64,000 bases of DNA, taken from contig NZ_CP150218.1 in the NCBI RefSeq assembly GCF_037969875.1, forward strand, positions 620,001 through 684,000, given 5' to 3'. Shown one piece after another: positions 16,694 through 25,065 of this stretch (the first letter of the stretch is position 1; every line of letters starts with the position of its first letter). The translations under genes were made by a program, and so were the position numbers. This stretch comes from Paenibacillus sp. FSL R7-0337. Its GTDB lineage: Bacteria; Bacillota; Bacilli; Paenibacillales; Paenibacillaceae. A model generated the notes under the pieces. It worked only from the letters and a program-made list of their open reading frames with translations, was not told the DNA's origin and searched no databases.

Positions 16694-16722
16694 TTGACGA
16701 AGCAAGCGGATTGTGCTAGCAT
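16694..16722 (+). promoter_or_regulatory. Candidate promoter of the T-box transcript
   Basis: TTGACG (16694-16699), 17-bp spacer, TAGCAT (16717-16722). It would start transcription near 16729, just before the conserved T-box stem I. Confidence 0.5.
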
Positions 16723-16735
16723 TGCTTTAACTTAA

Positions 16736-17015
16736 AACGAAAAGGCTATGATGAGAAATAGTAACTATTAAGGATCTCACAGAGAGAAGATGGTTGGTGC
16801 GAATCTTCATTGATCTAATAGTGAAGCAGTCTCGGAGCTGTGGACCGAACAGAGGAATCTTAGTAGGCTTCAACGGAGTTCCACCGTTATTCAGGAAACA
16901 GTATCGGAGAAATCCCGTACTGATAGAGCGCAGAGCAATCTGAAGTTAGGTGGTAACACGGACATAATCGTTCGCCCTAAGTTGACAAGAAACATGTCAG
17001 CTTAGGGCTTTTTTG
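16736..17015 (+). promoter_or_regulatory. T-box leader, alanine type, with terminator
   Basis: The leader has T-box landmarks in order: a GATGAGAAATAGTAA start of stem I, an AGAGAGAAGATGGTTGGTG region, a candidate specifier GCT (Ala) at 16837-16839, the T-box GTTAGGTGGTAACACGG near 16945-16961 with TGGT (16951-16954) able to pair with the ACCA end of tRNA-Ala, and a terminator stem GCCCTAAGTTGACA (16974-16987) with TGTCAGCTTAGGGC (16995-17008) and a T run. Uncharged tRNA-Ala should favour the antiterminator and read-through into the AlaRS-like gene. The specifier is assigned from position and gene identity. Confidence 0.9.
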
Positions 17016-17051
17016 TTTTAAGCATAAATAATATTGGATGGAGGTATTAGA

Positions 17052-18923
17052 ATGACACCAGATGAGTTGAGACAATCATATGTAGATTTTATGAAAGGAA
17101 TTGGGGCTAGCCAAGTGCCTTCTGCCAGCTTGTTACCAGAAAATGATCCCTCAACGTTGTTTACAGGAAGCGGAATGCAGCCGATGGTTCCCTATTTATT
17201 GGGGGAAAAGCATCCGACCGGCAATGAGATTGCTAATATTCAGAAGTGCTTGAGAACAGTGGATATTGAGGAAGTAGGGGATACGTCGCATCTGACATTT
17301 TTTGAAATGATAGGCCGGTGGGAGTTCAAAGCAAATGAACAGAACTATAAGCAAAAACAAATCGATGCCATTTGGAATTGGCAGATCATCGAATTAGGAA
17401 TGGATCCAGGCAGGCTGTATATCAGCGCTTTCGCAGGAAGTGATGAATTGAACATACCGAAAGATACAGAAGCCATTGAGCTCTGGTCAGCAAAATTCAG
17501 ATCCGTCGGGATAGACCCTATCATTGAAGATGATCCCTGGCAATACGGGGCATCTAGAGGCGGGAAAATATTCTTATACGATGAACAAGAAAACTGGTGG
17601 AGCCGGGCCGGAAGTCCGCTCCATATGCCGGTTGGTGAACCGGGTGGGCCTGATAGTGAAATGTTCTATGATCTTGAACCGGGCGGTGATTCACTGGACC
17701 ATCCTGCTTCTGTAAGCGACAGATTCCTGGAAATCGGGAACAACGTATTTATGTGTTACACCAAAGCAGACACAGGATTTGTAAAAATGCATAATCCCAA
17801 TCTGGATTATGGAGGCGGATTAGAAAGGGTGGCTACAGCCCTTAATGGGGACAAGGATATTTATAATACGGCTTTCTTCCATAACCCCAAGAACAAATTG
17901 ATGGAGCTAAGCGGTAAATCCTATACGGACGACTTAAAGTCCTTTAGAATCATACTGGATCATGTGAGAGCAGCTACTTTTCTCATTAATGACGGTGCGG
18001 AGCCAGCTAATAGTGATGCAGGATATATAACAAGAAGGCTATTAAGAAGGGCAATTCGTGCAGGTAAAAAAATAGGGATACAAGGAAGCTTTGTGGGGCA
18101 GTTGTCTGAAGTTTATATAGATGAAGCTACAGCTTATGAAGATTTAATCCGCAATAAAAGGAAAGTCATCGAAATCGTAAATAAGGAAGAGAATCTTTTC
18201 TATAGAACGTTACAGCAGGGAGAATTTGAAATACAGAAACATCTGAAGAATAAGGGTAACGTTACGGGTGCAGATGCCTTTTATTTTTACGAAACCTATG
18301 GATTTCCCTTGGAGTTGACGGAAGAGTACCTAACAGAAAGTGGATATAGCATGGAAGACAAGGCGTCTTATACTGAGGCGGCAAAAAAACATGCTGAAAT
18401 GAGCAGAACTGCTTCTGCGGGTAAATTTAAAGGTGGCTTAGCTGAACATTCCATAGAAACAACCGCGCTGCACACGGTATCTCATTTGTTGCTTGCTGGT
18501 TTAAGGGAAGTGCTAGGTGATCATGTCCACCAACAAGGAAGTAATATTACTTCCGAACGATTACGGTTTGACTTCAACCATGATGACAAACTTACACCGG
18601 AGCAAATAGCTGAGGTAGAAAAGTATGTGAATGATGCGATTGCCTCCAAAGCAGTTACCTCTATTTCAGAGCTGCCTAAGCTTGAAGCGAAAAAAAGTAA
18701 TGTGGAGGGTAACTTTTGGGACAAATACCCGGATATCGTTAAGGTGTATACCATCCAGGATAACGAAGGCAACGTGTGGAGCCGGGAAGTATGCGGAGGA
18801 CCTCATGTAGAAGATACCACAAACTTAGGAACGTTCCGTATTACAAAAGAACAATCTTCTGCTGCTGGAGTTAGAAGGATTAAGGGAGTAATCAACAGTC
18901 ATTTCCAGAACGCGGAACAATAG
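17052..18923 (+). CDS. Short alanyl-tRNA synthetase (second AlaRS type, lacks C-terminal domain)
   Basis: 623 residues from ATG 17052 (GGAGG seven nt upstream). It has the class II AlaRS catalytic core (TLFTGSGMQPMVPYLLGEKHP, HLTFFEMIGRWEF, GGGLERVATAL), the tRNA-binding middle domain, and the editing domain with HTVSH near 480 and the zinc-site segment CGGPHVEDT near 585. It stops there: the DHHA1/C-Ala part of the usual 870-residue enzyme is missing. It charges tRNA-Ala and still has editing residues. Control by an alanine T-box supports the function. A short form under its own T-box suggests an accessory or inhibitor-tolerant copy, if a housekeeping alaS exists elsewhere. Confidence 0.88.
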   Translation: MTPDELRQSYVDFMKGIGASQVPSASLLPENDPSTLFTGSGMQPMVPYLLGEKHPTGNEIANIQKCLRTVDIEEVGDTSHLTFFEMIGRWEFKANEQNYKQKQIDAIWNWQIIELGMDPGRLYISAFAGSDELNIPKDTEAIELWSAKFRSVGIDPIIEDDPWQYGASRGGKIFLYDEQENWWSRAGSPLHMPVGEPGGPDSEMFYDLEPGGDSLDHPASVSDRFLEIGNNVFMCYTKADTGFVKMHNPNLDYGGGLERVATALNGDKDIYNTAFFHNPKNKLMELSGKSYTDDLKSFRIILDHVRAATFLINDGAEPANSDAGYITRRLLRRAIRAGKKIGIQGSFVGQLSEVYIDEATAYEDLIRNKRKVIEIVNKEENLFYRTLQQGEFEIQKHLKNKGNVTGADAFYFYETYGFPLELTEEYLTESGYSMEDKASYTEAAKKHAEMSRTASAGKFKGGLAEHSIETTALHTVSHLLLAGLREVLGDHVHQQGSNITSERLRFDFNHDDKLTPEQIAEVEKYVNDAIASKAVTSISELPKLEAKKSNVEGNFWDKYPDIVKVYTIQDNEGNVWSREVCGGPHVEDTTNLGTFRITKEQSSAAGVRRIKGVINSHFQNAEQ

Positions 18924-18952
18924 CTGAGGTTGTCAAAAACAAACTACAATCA

Positions 18953-18978
18953 AAGCCGCTAAATGTAGCGGCTTTTTT
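18953..18978 (+). terminator. Terminator after the AlaRS-like gene
   Basis: Stem AGCCGCT with AGCGGCT around a 6-nt loop, then six T. It lies about 30 nt after the stop codon. Confidence 0.9.
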
Positions 18979-19174
18979 GGTGTTCACCTAGTTTGCACGA
19001 TAATGAGGATCGTCAACATTGGTATGGCAAATGAATGCGTAGAGTGGCACTTAAATCATCCTCATTTGCAGTTATTATAATAGATTTGTCAGAAAACCTG
19101 CCATGGGTGTAATATGATATATAGTAGGATAACAGGTATAATTCATACTTAACATTAACTTAGGAGTGGTTGCA

Positions 19175-19630
19175 GTGAAGATTCTTGTAGATGATTTGAG
19201 CAGGGCACAAGTGATTGGATTAATTGCAGAACATCTGCAAGGAATGGCAGAGGACTCTCCGCCAGAGAGTATACATGCCCTTAATCTGGACGGGTTGAAG
19301 CAGCCGGAAATTACCTTCTGGTGCGCTTGGGAGGATGAAGAGCTTCTGGGCTGCGGGGCGATCAAGGAACTAAACAAAGAGCATGCTGAGCTCAAATCCA
19401 TGCGGACCGCTAGGAAGCATTTGCGCAAAGGTGTAGCCAGAACTATTCTTGCTCATATTATTGAAGTAGCCGTAAGACGCGGATACAAACGGATCAGCCT
19501 CGAGACTGGCTCCATGGATTCATTCATCCCCGCCCGCAAGCTGTATGAAGATTTCGGCTTCACGTATTGTGAGCCGTTTGCAGATTATATCCCGGACCCG
19601 AATAGCAGATTTATGACGAAGGAACTGTAG
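19175..19630 (+). CDS. GNAT-family N-acetyltransferase
   Basis: 151 residues from GTG 19175 with AGGAG at 19162-19166. It is a single GNAT domain: a central strand and bend ELLGCGAIKEL, then ELKSMRTARKHLRKGVARTILAHI region with the acetyl-CoA loop (RKGVAR), and the late SLETG and ARKLYEDFGFTYCEPF motifs of the family. It acetylates a small amine or protein in the cytoplasm; substrate unknown. It is a single-gene unit closed by its own terminator. Confidence 0.9.
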   Translation: MKILVDDLSRAQVIGLIAEHLQGMAEDSPPESIHALNLDGLKQPEITFWCAWEDEELLGCGAIKELNKEHAELKSMRTARKHLRKGVARTILAHIIEVAVRRGYKRISLETGSMDSFIPARKLYEDFGFTYCEPFADYIPDPNSRFMTKEL

Positions 19631-19651
19631 TTTATTATATAACACTTGAAG

Positions 19652-19688
19652 AACAGCATTCTGCAGTTACAGAGGATGCTGTTTTTTG
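19652..19688 (+). terminator. Terminator after the GNAT gene
   Basis: Stem AACAGCAT (19652-19659) with ATGCTGTT (19676-19683), an inner TCTG/CAGA pairing, and a run of T. Confidence 0.8.
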
Positions 19689-19823
19689 GCGTGTATACGC
19701 AATCCCTTCTACCCAGAAAGGGACCCATACTAGAAAATATGGAATTATCTTCATCTTTAACTTGATTAGTATTATTACATTTGTTATACATGTAATATAA
19801 CATATAAAGAAGGAGGGTTATTC

Positions 19824-20225
19824 GTGTTCATAGAGCTTGATCTGCAATCGGAAACCCCCATTTACACACAACTGGTTGACCAAATCGTTGAAGGGATCGC
19901 CTCTGGCGAGCTGAAGCCCGGCGATTCGCTTCCGTCGATTCGGAGCCTGGCCGAGGACCTCGGGATCAATCTCCATACCGTCAATAAAGCCTACAATTTG
20001 CTCAAGCAGGAGGGCTTGCTTCAAGTGAACAGGAAGACGGGCGTTATTGTTCAGCCGGGCGGGATGCCTGGTGTGACAGAGGTGTTCGCGGAGAAGCTCC
20101 GGCGGCAGCTGCGGTCTCTTGCTGCTGCAGCTGCGGTACGGGGCATGGCGGAAGAGGTATTCGCACAAGAGAGCAGATCGGTGTACCAGGATATAATCAG
20201 GATTCGCGGAGGGGAACAATATTGA
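19824..20225 (+). CDS. GntR-family regulator, YtrA type
   Basis: 133 residues from GTG 19824 after AAGGAGGG. The winged helix (about 10-75; GDSLPSIRSLAEDLGINLHTV) has a short C-terminal tail instead of a sugar- or acid-binding domain, as in the YtrA subgroup that represses adjacent ABC or membrane-protein operons. It overlaps the next gene by 4 bp (TTGA). The promoter has ATTACATTTGTTATACATGTAATATAACAT-like dyads just upstream (about 19770-19805, ACAT/ATGT arms), a likely self-operator. Confidence 0.9.
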   Translation: MFIELDLQSETPIYTQLVDQIVEGIASGELKPGDSLPSIRSLAEDLGINLHTVNKAYNLLKQEGLLQVNRKTGVIVQPGGMPGVTEVFAEKLRRQLRSLAAAAAVRGMAEEVFAQESRSVYQDIIRIRGGEQY

Positions 20226-21298
20226 CACAAGAACCGATGGTTATTATTTTCGGCAGTTATTTGATGATTACTATGATGCTCAGCTTACAGGCCTATCGCG
20301 GATTAAGGACCTTTCTGTTCGGCATTGCTCTGCCGGAAGAGGTACTGAATGACCCATCCATCCGTGCCATTCGCCGGAATTACGCTTTGCTTACCAGTGG
20401 TTTTGCGGTCGTCATCGGGTGGGCTTGCTTGTTATGGCTGCGCCATCAACCGGCCCGGGGTCTCCTGATTTTGACAACATCCATCTTGCTTTTAATGTTT
20501 GCTTCATCCTTCGCAGTTTGGCTCAGCCGGATGTCCGTGCAACGCTTGAAGACTGCCAGAGGTTGGCAGGTTGACGTGGAAACGAAGCGCACTGCAAGTC
20601 TCAAACTCAGCCGGAAGCATAGTCCGGTGCTACGCACTTGGTGGTATTCGGCAAATGCTGCCGTTATGGCGCTATGCATCTTCTTTGCTATTGCAAGATG
20701 GGATACGATTCCGCAATTGTTGATTCTCGGAAATTTCCACTTCAACAAATCCGTGTGGACCGTGTTCATGCTGAACAGTGTGCAAGCGCTGAATATCACC
20801 GTGTTCGTCTGCTGCAATCTACTGATCAGCCGTGCCAGAACATCACTGGATCCCCAGGACCGGGAAGGTTCGCTGCAAAAACAGTTGAAGCTCAAGAAAA
20901 TCCATTCACTCTTAGCTTGGGGAGCCTCACTTCTAATGGTTGTATTCTATGGAGTAGCGCAAGCCATAGCGTTGTACGGCTGGAGGGGCAATCTGCTTTT
21001 TCTCTCCGGCATGGCGCTCTGCACATTGCTTTTCGTGGCACTAATCGGCGTAATACTTTACATACGGATCAAGGGTATGGATCAGCTAAGAGATGTTCCA
21101 TCGTTGGAGGAAAGACACTGGAAGTGGCTCGGCCTCATTTACGTGAATCCTGAAGATCCGGCGTTGATGATTCCTAACAATCACGGTTTCGGCTGGGCGA
21201 TCAATATGGCCAATCCGCGCAGTAAGATCATAGCCGCCGCGATTATAGCTGTTCCGATAATCGAAACTATACTAGTTTTTCCTTTATTCAATAAATGA
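20222..21298 (+). CDS. Multi-pass membrane protein with DUF5808 motif
   Basis: 358 residues from TTG 20222, overlapping the gntR stop. About seven hydrophobic spans are visible. Near residues 298-330 is the segment WLGLIYVNPEDPALMIPNN followed by GFGWAINMANP, diagnostic of the DUF5808 module often attached to DUF1648 membrane proteins next to YtrA-type regulators. Function is unknown; family context suggests an envelope stress or antibiotic-tolerance role. Its end overlaps the next frame (ATGA at 21295), so the three genes form one operon. Confidence 0.85.
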   Translation: MTQEPMVIIFGSYLMITMMLSLQAYRGLRTFLFGIALPEEVLNDPSIRAIRRNYALLTSGFAVVIGWACLLWLRHQPARGLLILTTSILLLMFASSFAVWLSRMSVQRLKTARGWQVDVETKRTASLKLSRKHSPVLRTWWYSANAAVMALCIFFAIARWDTIPQLLILGNFHFNKSVWTVFMLNSVQALNITVFVCCNLLISRARTSLDPQDREGSLQKQLKLKKIHSLLAWGASLLMVVFYGVAQAIALYGWRGNLLFLSGMALCTLLFVALIGVILYIRIKGMDQLRDVPSLEERHWKWLGLIYVNPEDPALMIPNNHGFGWAINMANPRSKIIAAAIIAVPIIETILVFPLFNK

Positions 21299-21324
21299 AG
21301 AATTATCGTGAAGGGAAAGTTCAA

Positions 21325-23379
21325 ATGCTAAGAAACCGTTGGATAAATGTAGCTATGCTATTGTTGTGTCTGCTTCTGCTGTTAACCGCCTGCAACGACA
21401 AGCCACCTGTGGAACTCACCCTGAAAGCTGCACAGGAGAAAGCAACTCTCCTCACAAATACGTACGACACGAACAGCGTGCAATACGCCCTTATCGATCA
21501 TGGCCGCATCACCGTATCCGGCCAAGCCGGCAAGAATGATGAGGAGGGACAGAGGCCGCTCACGAAAGACACGATGTACGGAATCGGCTCAACCAGTAAA
21601 ATGTTTACCACGGTTGCCGTTATGCAACTGGTCGAGCAAGGGAATATCGGTCTCGACACACCGGTCGTCCAGTATGTCCCCGAGTTTACGATGAAGGATG
21701 AACGTTACAATCAGATTACACCGCGTATGTTGCTGAATCATTCCTCCGGTTTACAGGGTTCCTCGTATACTAACGCCTTTTTATTCAATGATAAAGATAC
21801 TTACGCCTACGACACACTACTGGAACAACTAGCCGGTGAGACCTTAAAGGCTGATCCGGGTGCTTATTCAGTGTACTGCAATGACGGCTTTTCACTTGCC
21901 CAGATTGTGGTCGAGCGCGTCAGCGGCATGGACTTCACCTCTTATATCCGTCGATATATTACGGAACCTCTAGGTATGGTTAATACGAAGACGCCGCTCG
22001 ATTCTCCGGACGAGGCGAAGATGGCGGGGCTCTATTATCCTACCTATACAGGACAACTTCCTAACGAGACGGTCAACGTGATCGGAACCGGAGGCATTTA
22101 TTCCACCGCGGAAGATTTGGTTCGTTTCTCACAAGTTTTCACAGGGGAAAAGGAAGAGGTCTTGTCTGGTAAATCGGCTGAGGCCGCAGCGCAAGACGAG
22201 TACAAGACGCCACTCTGGCCTGACGATGCGGACAACTCCATCGGATACGGTCTCGGCTGGGACAGCGTCGATCTCTATCCCTTCGGAGAATACGGAATGA
22301 AGGCACTGACCAAAGGCGGGGACACGGTTCTCTATCACACATCGCTCGTTGTGCTTCCCGAACAGGACATGGCGGCAGCTGTCGTCTCTTCCGGCGGAAG
22401 CAGTACATACGACCAGCTTCTGGCCAGCGAAATCCTGCTTCAGGCGCTGAAGGAGAACGGGACCCTTACGGAATTCAAGCCAGAGAAATCTTACGGTGTG
22501 CGGGTAAAGGCTGATATGCCGGAGTCCATGTTGCAATATGCGGGAATCTACGGCGCGACTGGTACAACAATGAACATCAAAATATCCACAGGTGGTGTCA
22601 TGTCCATCACTTCGGAGCAGCCATCGGCTAATCCGAACCGGATGCTCAAATATTCGGCGGACGGCATGTTCCATAGTTCGGATGGAAAAGAGATGATCAG
22701 CTTTGTGACGGAGGAGAATGGACGCACTTACGAATGGATTCGACAATACGCTTCGGTGCCGGGTCTTGGGCAGGTAGCTATATCCATGTACAACGCTGAG
22801 AAGCTCAAGCCCCGAGATCTTCCGGCGCAGACCCGGGAAGCATGGATGCAGCGCGACGGCAAGAAATATTATTTACTGAATGAGAAGTATACATCGCTCG
22901 GTTATTTGATGTTCCCGCCCACCCAATTGAACCTGTCTAACCAATTGCCGGGGTACGTATTGGATAAGCGAATAACCGGCCCGAATACGGCTGTCTCCGA
23001 ATTGCAAATTCCGGGATCGAACGGACGGGATCTCTCAAATCTTACGTTTTTTACACAAGACGGCGTTGAGTACTTGAATCATGGTGGACTCGTCTTAGTG
23101 AACGAGGACAACTTGAAGCCATTAAACTATGCTAAGAAGTCAACTGTTACGATTCCGCCTAGCGGATACGCCAGGTGGTATACGATAAGCGACAAAGACG
23201 AGGGCAAAATGCTTAAGGTGAGCGTATCCTCGAATGGTTCCTTCGCCGTTTATGATGACAAGGGGACATGCCTCTACTTCAGTGTCATCGGCGGCAAGGA
23301 TCAGACCACGCTGCCTGCGGGAGGAACGATTGTTTTCGCCGGAGATGCTGGCACGAAGTTTGAGGTTTCCACGCAATAA
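21325..23379 (+). CDS. Serine beta-lactamase-like hydrolase lipoprotein
   Basis: 684 residues from ATG 21325 (AAGGGAAAG upstream); an alternative ATG at 21295 overlaps the previous stop codon. The N-terminus is a lipoprotein signal with lipobox LTAC. The catalytic domain (about 35-370) is of class C beta-lactamase/EstB type: nucleophile Ser in GSTSKMF, Tyr in YCNDGF and KGGDT as the third motif. A C-terminal beta-rich region of about 300 residues follows. Likely an extracellular peptidase or esterase acting on wall peptides or D-amino acid substrates. Last gene of the GntR operon. Confidence 0.88.
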   Translation: MLRNRWINVAMLLLCLLLLLTACNDKPPVELTLKAAQEKATLLTNTYDTNSVQYALIDHGRITVSGQAGKNDEEGQRPLTKDTMYGIGSTSKMFTTVAVMQLVEQGNIGLDTPVVQYVPEFTMKDERYNQITPRMLLNHSSGLQGSSYTNAFLFNDKDTYAYDTLLEQLAGETLKADPGAYSVYCNDGFSLAQIVVERVSGMDFTSYIRRYITEPLGMVNTKTPLDSPDEAKMAGLYYPTYTGQLPNETVNVIGTGGIYSTAEDLVRFSQVFTGEKEEVLSGKSAEAAAQDEYKTPLWPDDADNSIGYGLGWDSVDLYPFGEYGMKALTKGGDTVLYHTSLVVLPEQDMAAAVVSSGGSSTYDQLLASEILLQALKENGTLTEFKPEKSYGVRVKADMPESMLQYAGIYGATGTTMNIKISTGGVMSITSEQPSANPNRMLKYSADGMFHSSDGKEMISFVTEENGRTYEWIRQYASVPGLGQVAISMYNAEKLKPRDLPAQTREAWMQRDGKKYYLLNEKYTSLGYLMFPPTQLNLSNQLPGYVLDKRITGPNTAVSELQIPGSNGRDLSNLTFFTQDGVEYLNHGGLVLVNEDNLKPLNYAKKSTVTIPPSGYARWYTISDKDEGKMLKVSVSSNGSFAVYDDKGTCLYFSVIGGKDQTTLPAGGTIVFAGDAGTKFEVSTQ

Positions 23380-23518
23380 TATCGCATAATGGAAAATGGA
23401 AGATTTAAAATCCTTATCTGGGTTTCACTCCAATAACGGGCACTTTTTAATCTTTCAAACAATCTTTAAACAGGCCTTACACTTCGCCATGCATCAGTCT
23501 GTATAATAGAACTCTCTG

Positions 23519-23546
23519 AAACCTGCGCAAATTGCAGGTTTTTTTC
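23519..23546 (+). terminator. Terminator between the hydrolase and the quorum-sensing pair
   Basis: Stem AAACCTGC (23519-23526) with GCAGGTTT (23534-23541) and a following T run. The gap 23380-23652 also has TATAAT at 23502-23507, placed so that a transcript would meet this hairpin at once. The hairpin may simply end the upstream operon. Confidence 0.75.
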
Positions 23547-23588
23547 GGTTGAGAAGAGGGAATGGCAATTTAAGAGCCAACAAATTAA

Positions 23589-23617
23589 TTGACCAAAGGA
23601 TGGAAAAGACTTATTAT
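23589..23617 (+). promoter_or_regulatory. Candidate promoter of the receptor/pro-peptide pair
   Basis: TTGACC (23589-23594), 17-bp spacer, TATTAT (23612-23617), about 35 bp upstream of the receptor start and downstream of the terminator hairpin. Confidence 0.55.
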
Positions 23618-23652
23618 TGCTATAAAATGGTTTGTAAGGAGTGAATTAGGAG

Positions 23653-24501
23653 TTGTTGGAACTTGACGGTATGGATGCTGACTCTTTAATAGCTATGCTA
23701 AAAGCTTCATTCACCTTAGACAATTTTACAGCAATGATAGATATATCTGACATGCTTATTGAAATGATCGCAGTAATACATGCTACAGCCCCCAAAGGAT
23801 TTGAGGCCCAGAGGTTAAAGCGTTCTATAGTCTATTACTTTGGGTTTAGTCTTTGTGCGAAGGGCATTGCTCTTCAAAAACTTGGCGATTACAAAAGTGC
23901 TCGACAGTGTATAGAAAAGTATTCAGATTTGAGCTGGGTTCAGCTTTTTGACGAAGAGTCATTGGAAGAAATTGTATATTATAAAAATACCGCTAGATCA
24001 AACGCCTTCGTTCTTGACTTACTTGAGGGAAAGAAGGAGGTATTGCCTGAATACGTGAAATTTTTAAAGCTGGGTGCGAGGGAAGAATTGACCGCTGGGT
24101 TGCTAAATATCTTAGACTCCGCTTTAAGATACAACTACCAGGTGGACTGGGCATTGGAAGAACTGCAGAGTGACGTTGAGAAACCTGATGATACTTCACC
24201 TGCTGTAGATGTTAGGTACTACATAGAATATATTCATCTATTATCTATTTATTGGTTTAAACGGAAGAAGTCAGCTATTGCAATAACCCTAACTCTGGAA
24301 AATATCGTATTAAGTGGTAGACTATTTGATAGAGCAGGCTTTAGAAAAGCTATTGCTTTTTATGAACTTGTTAGAGCTGAGGCCAATATTTCACAGCTAC
24401 AAGAGTATCATGCAATAATGCGAAATATTCTAGAAGGGGAGTTCAATGATGAAAATTATGAAAAAGAAGCTTTTGTTATTGACAACCGTATTGCTGATTA
24501 G
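23653..24501 (+). CDS. RRNPP-type TPR peptide receptor (no HTH visible)
   Basis: 282 residues from TTG 23653 (AAGGAG 11 nt upstream; ATG at 23671 is the alternative). The protein is almost wholly alpha-helical with TPR-like pairs, such as SLIAMLKASFTLDNFTAMID, ALQKLGDYKSARQCIEKYSDL and the late FDRAGFRKAIAFYELVRAE. It resembles the TPR half of the peptide receptors of the Rap/NprR/PlcR/AimR superfamily and the Paenibacillus AloR type. Members of that superfamily with DNA-binding activity carry an N-terminal helix-turn-helix; none is encoded here or in the 100 bp upstream. A secreted pro-peptide gene overlaps its 3' end by 53 bp. It may therefore act by protein-protein contact, like Rap, or be a truncated receptor. 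Confidence 0.8.
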   Translation: MLELDGMDADSLIAMLKASFTLDNFTAMIDISDMLIEMIAVIHATAPKGFEAQRLKRSIVYYFGFSLCAKGIALQKLGDYKSARQCIEKYSDLSWVQLFDEESLEEIVYYKNTARSNAFVLDLLEGKKEVLPEYVKFLKLGAREELTAGLLNILDSALRYNYQVDWALEELQSDVEKPDDTSPAVDVRYYIEYIHLLSIYWFKRKKSAIAITLTLENIVLSGRLFDRAGFRKAIAFYELVRAEANISQLQEYHAIMRNILEGEFNDENYEKEAFVIDNRIAD

Positions 24502-24595
24502 CTCATTAACCATTTTGACTGCCGCAAGCGCCGAGGAAATCACTGCACTTCAGACCACAAAAGTGACAACCAATAGCCACGGCATGGGCCACTGA
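24449..24595 (+). CDS. Secreted quorum-sensing pro-peptide (Phr/AloP-like)
   Basis: 48-codon ORF in a different frame, starting inside the receptor gene. GAAGGGGAG lies eight nt before ATG 24449 (ATG 24446 is closer to it). Residues 1-7 are basic (MKIMKKK), 8-23 form a hydrophobic core (LLLLTTVLLISSLTIL) and TAASA is a signal peptidase I site. The exported tail has 20 residues (begins EEITALQ, ends TTNSHGMGH). This is the layout of Phr-type precursors: a Sec-exported pro-peptide whose C-terminal 5-10 residues are released, re-imported by an oligopeptide permease and bound by the cognate TPR receptor. Mature peptide boundaries are unknown. Confidence 0.82.
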   Translation: MKIMKKKLLLLTTVLLISSLTILTAASAEEITALQTTKVTTNSHGMGH

Positions 24596-24619
24596 TTTGT
24601 CTGAAATGAATATTAAAGA

Positions 24620-24653
24620 AAGACTCTATCGTCAAGTGATAGAGTCTTTTTAA
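24620..24653 (+). terminator. Terminator after the pro-peptide gene
   Basis: Perfect 11-bp stem AAGACTCTATC (24620-24630) with GATAGAGTCTT (24638-24648), then TTTTAA. It closes the receptor/pro-peptide transcript 24 nt after the stop codon. Confidence 0.9.
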
Positions 24654-24689
24654 TTGGGTCCCCATGCTCAACAGCCAGTAACTTTTTTA

Positions 24690-24870
24690 AAAAAATCATG
24701 CACGAAATGCAACAATCCCGCCCCCTACAAGCGGCCTATGCTGAAATCCTGCACGAAATGCAACAAATCCAGCGCTAACTGGCTCTCTACACCGGAATTT
24801 GTGCAAATAATGCAACATTGTACCGCAGCCAGCAACAGTCATAGAGAAATCCTGCAAAATGTGCAACAAC
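24690..24870 (+). repeat. Four-copy array of TGCA-N5-TGCAACA elements, 51-52 bp period
   Basis: Cores at 24699-24711, 24750-24762, 24802-24814 and 24853-24865, start-to-start 51, 52 and 51 bp. Each is TGCA, five bases, TGCA, then ACA, usually preceded by GAAATCC or a close variant (about 23 bp conserved), with about 28 bp of unrelated sequence between. The rest of the 24596-25065 gap holds the terminator at 24620 and an AT-rich leader to the monooxygenase gene; no ORF there looks real. The layout looks CRISPR-like, but the units are degenerate and no cas genes are near. A fifth copy lies at 12064-12090. Confidence 0.8.
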
Positions 24871-25065
24871 CAATACTCTCCGCTACCCTGCGGCTGTCTG
24901 AGTATTGTCCGCTAAAGAACTTACTCAAGTCGTTGAAATAGATGAAGAAAAGTAAATGTTTGAACAAGGACAATGTACTGCTTTTAACACCACCACATAT
25001 TTTACAGAAACTGTATTAGTCAATTTGGCTAAACCGTTGAATGTTCATGAATGGGGTGGTGGGCC

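Noticed and set aside
24690..24870. CRISPR array
   Set aside because: Repeats are short and degenerate, only four copies, one more lies singly at 12064, and no cas gene is in the window.
24654..24941. 95-codon ORF rich in SCTKCN-like repeats
   Set aside because: It is the translation of the TGCA repeat array; the pattern follows the DNA repeat, there is no SD, and it lies just after a terminator.
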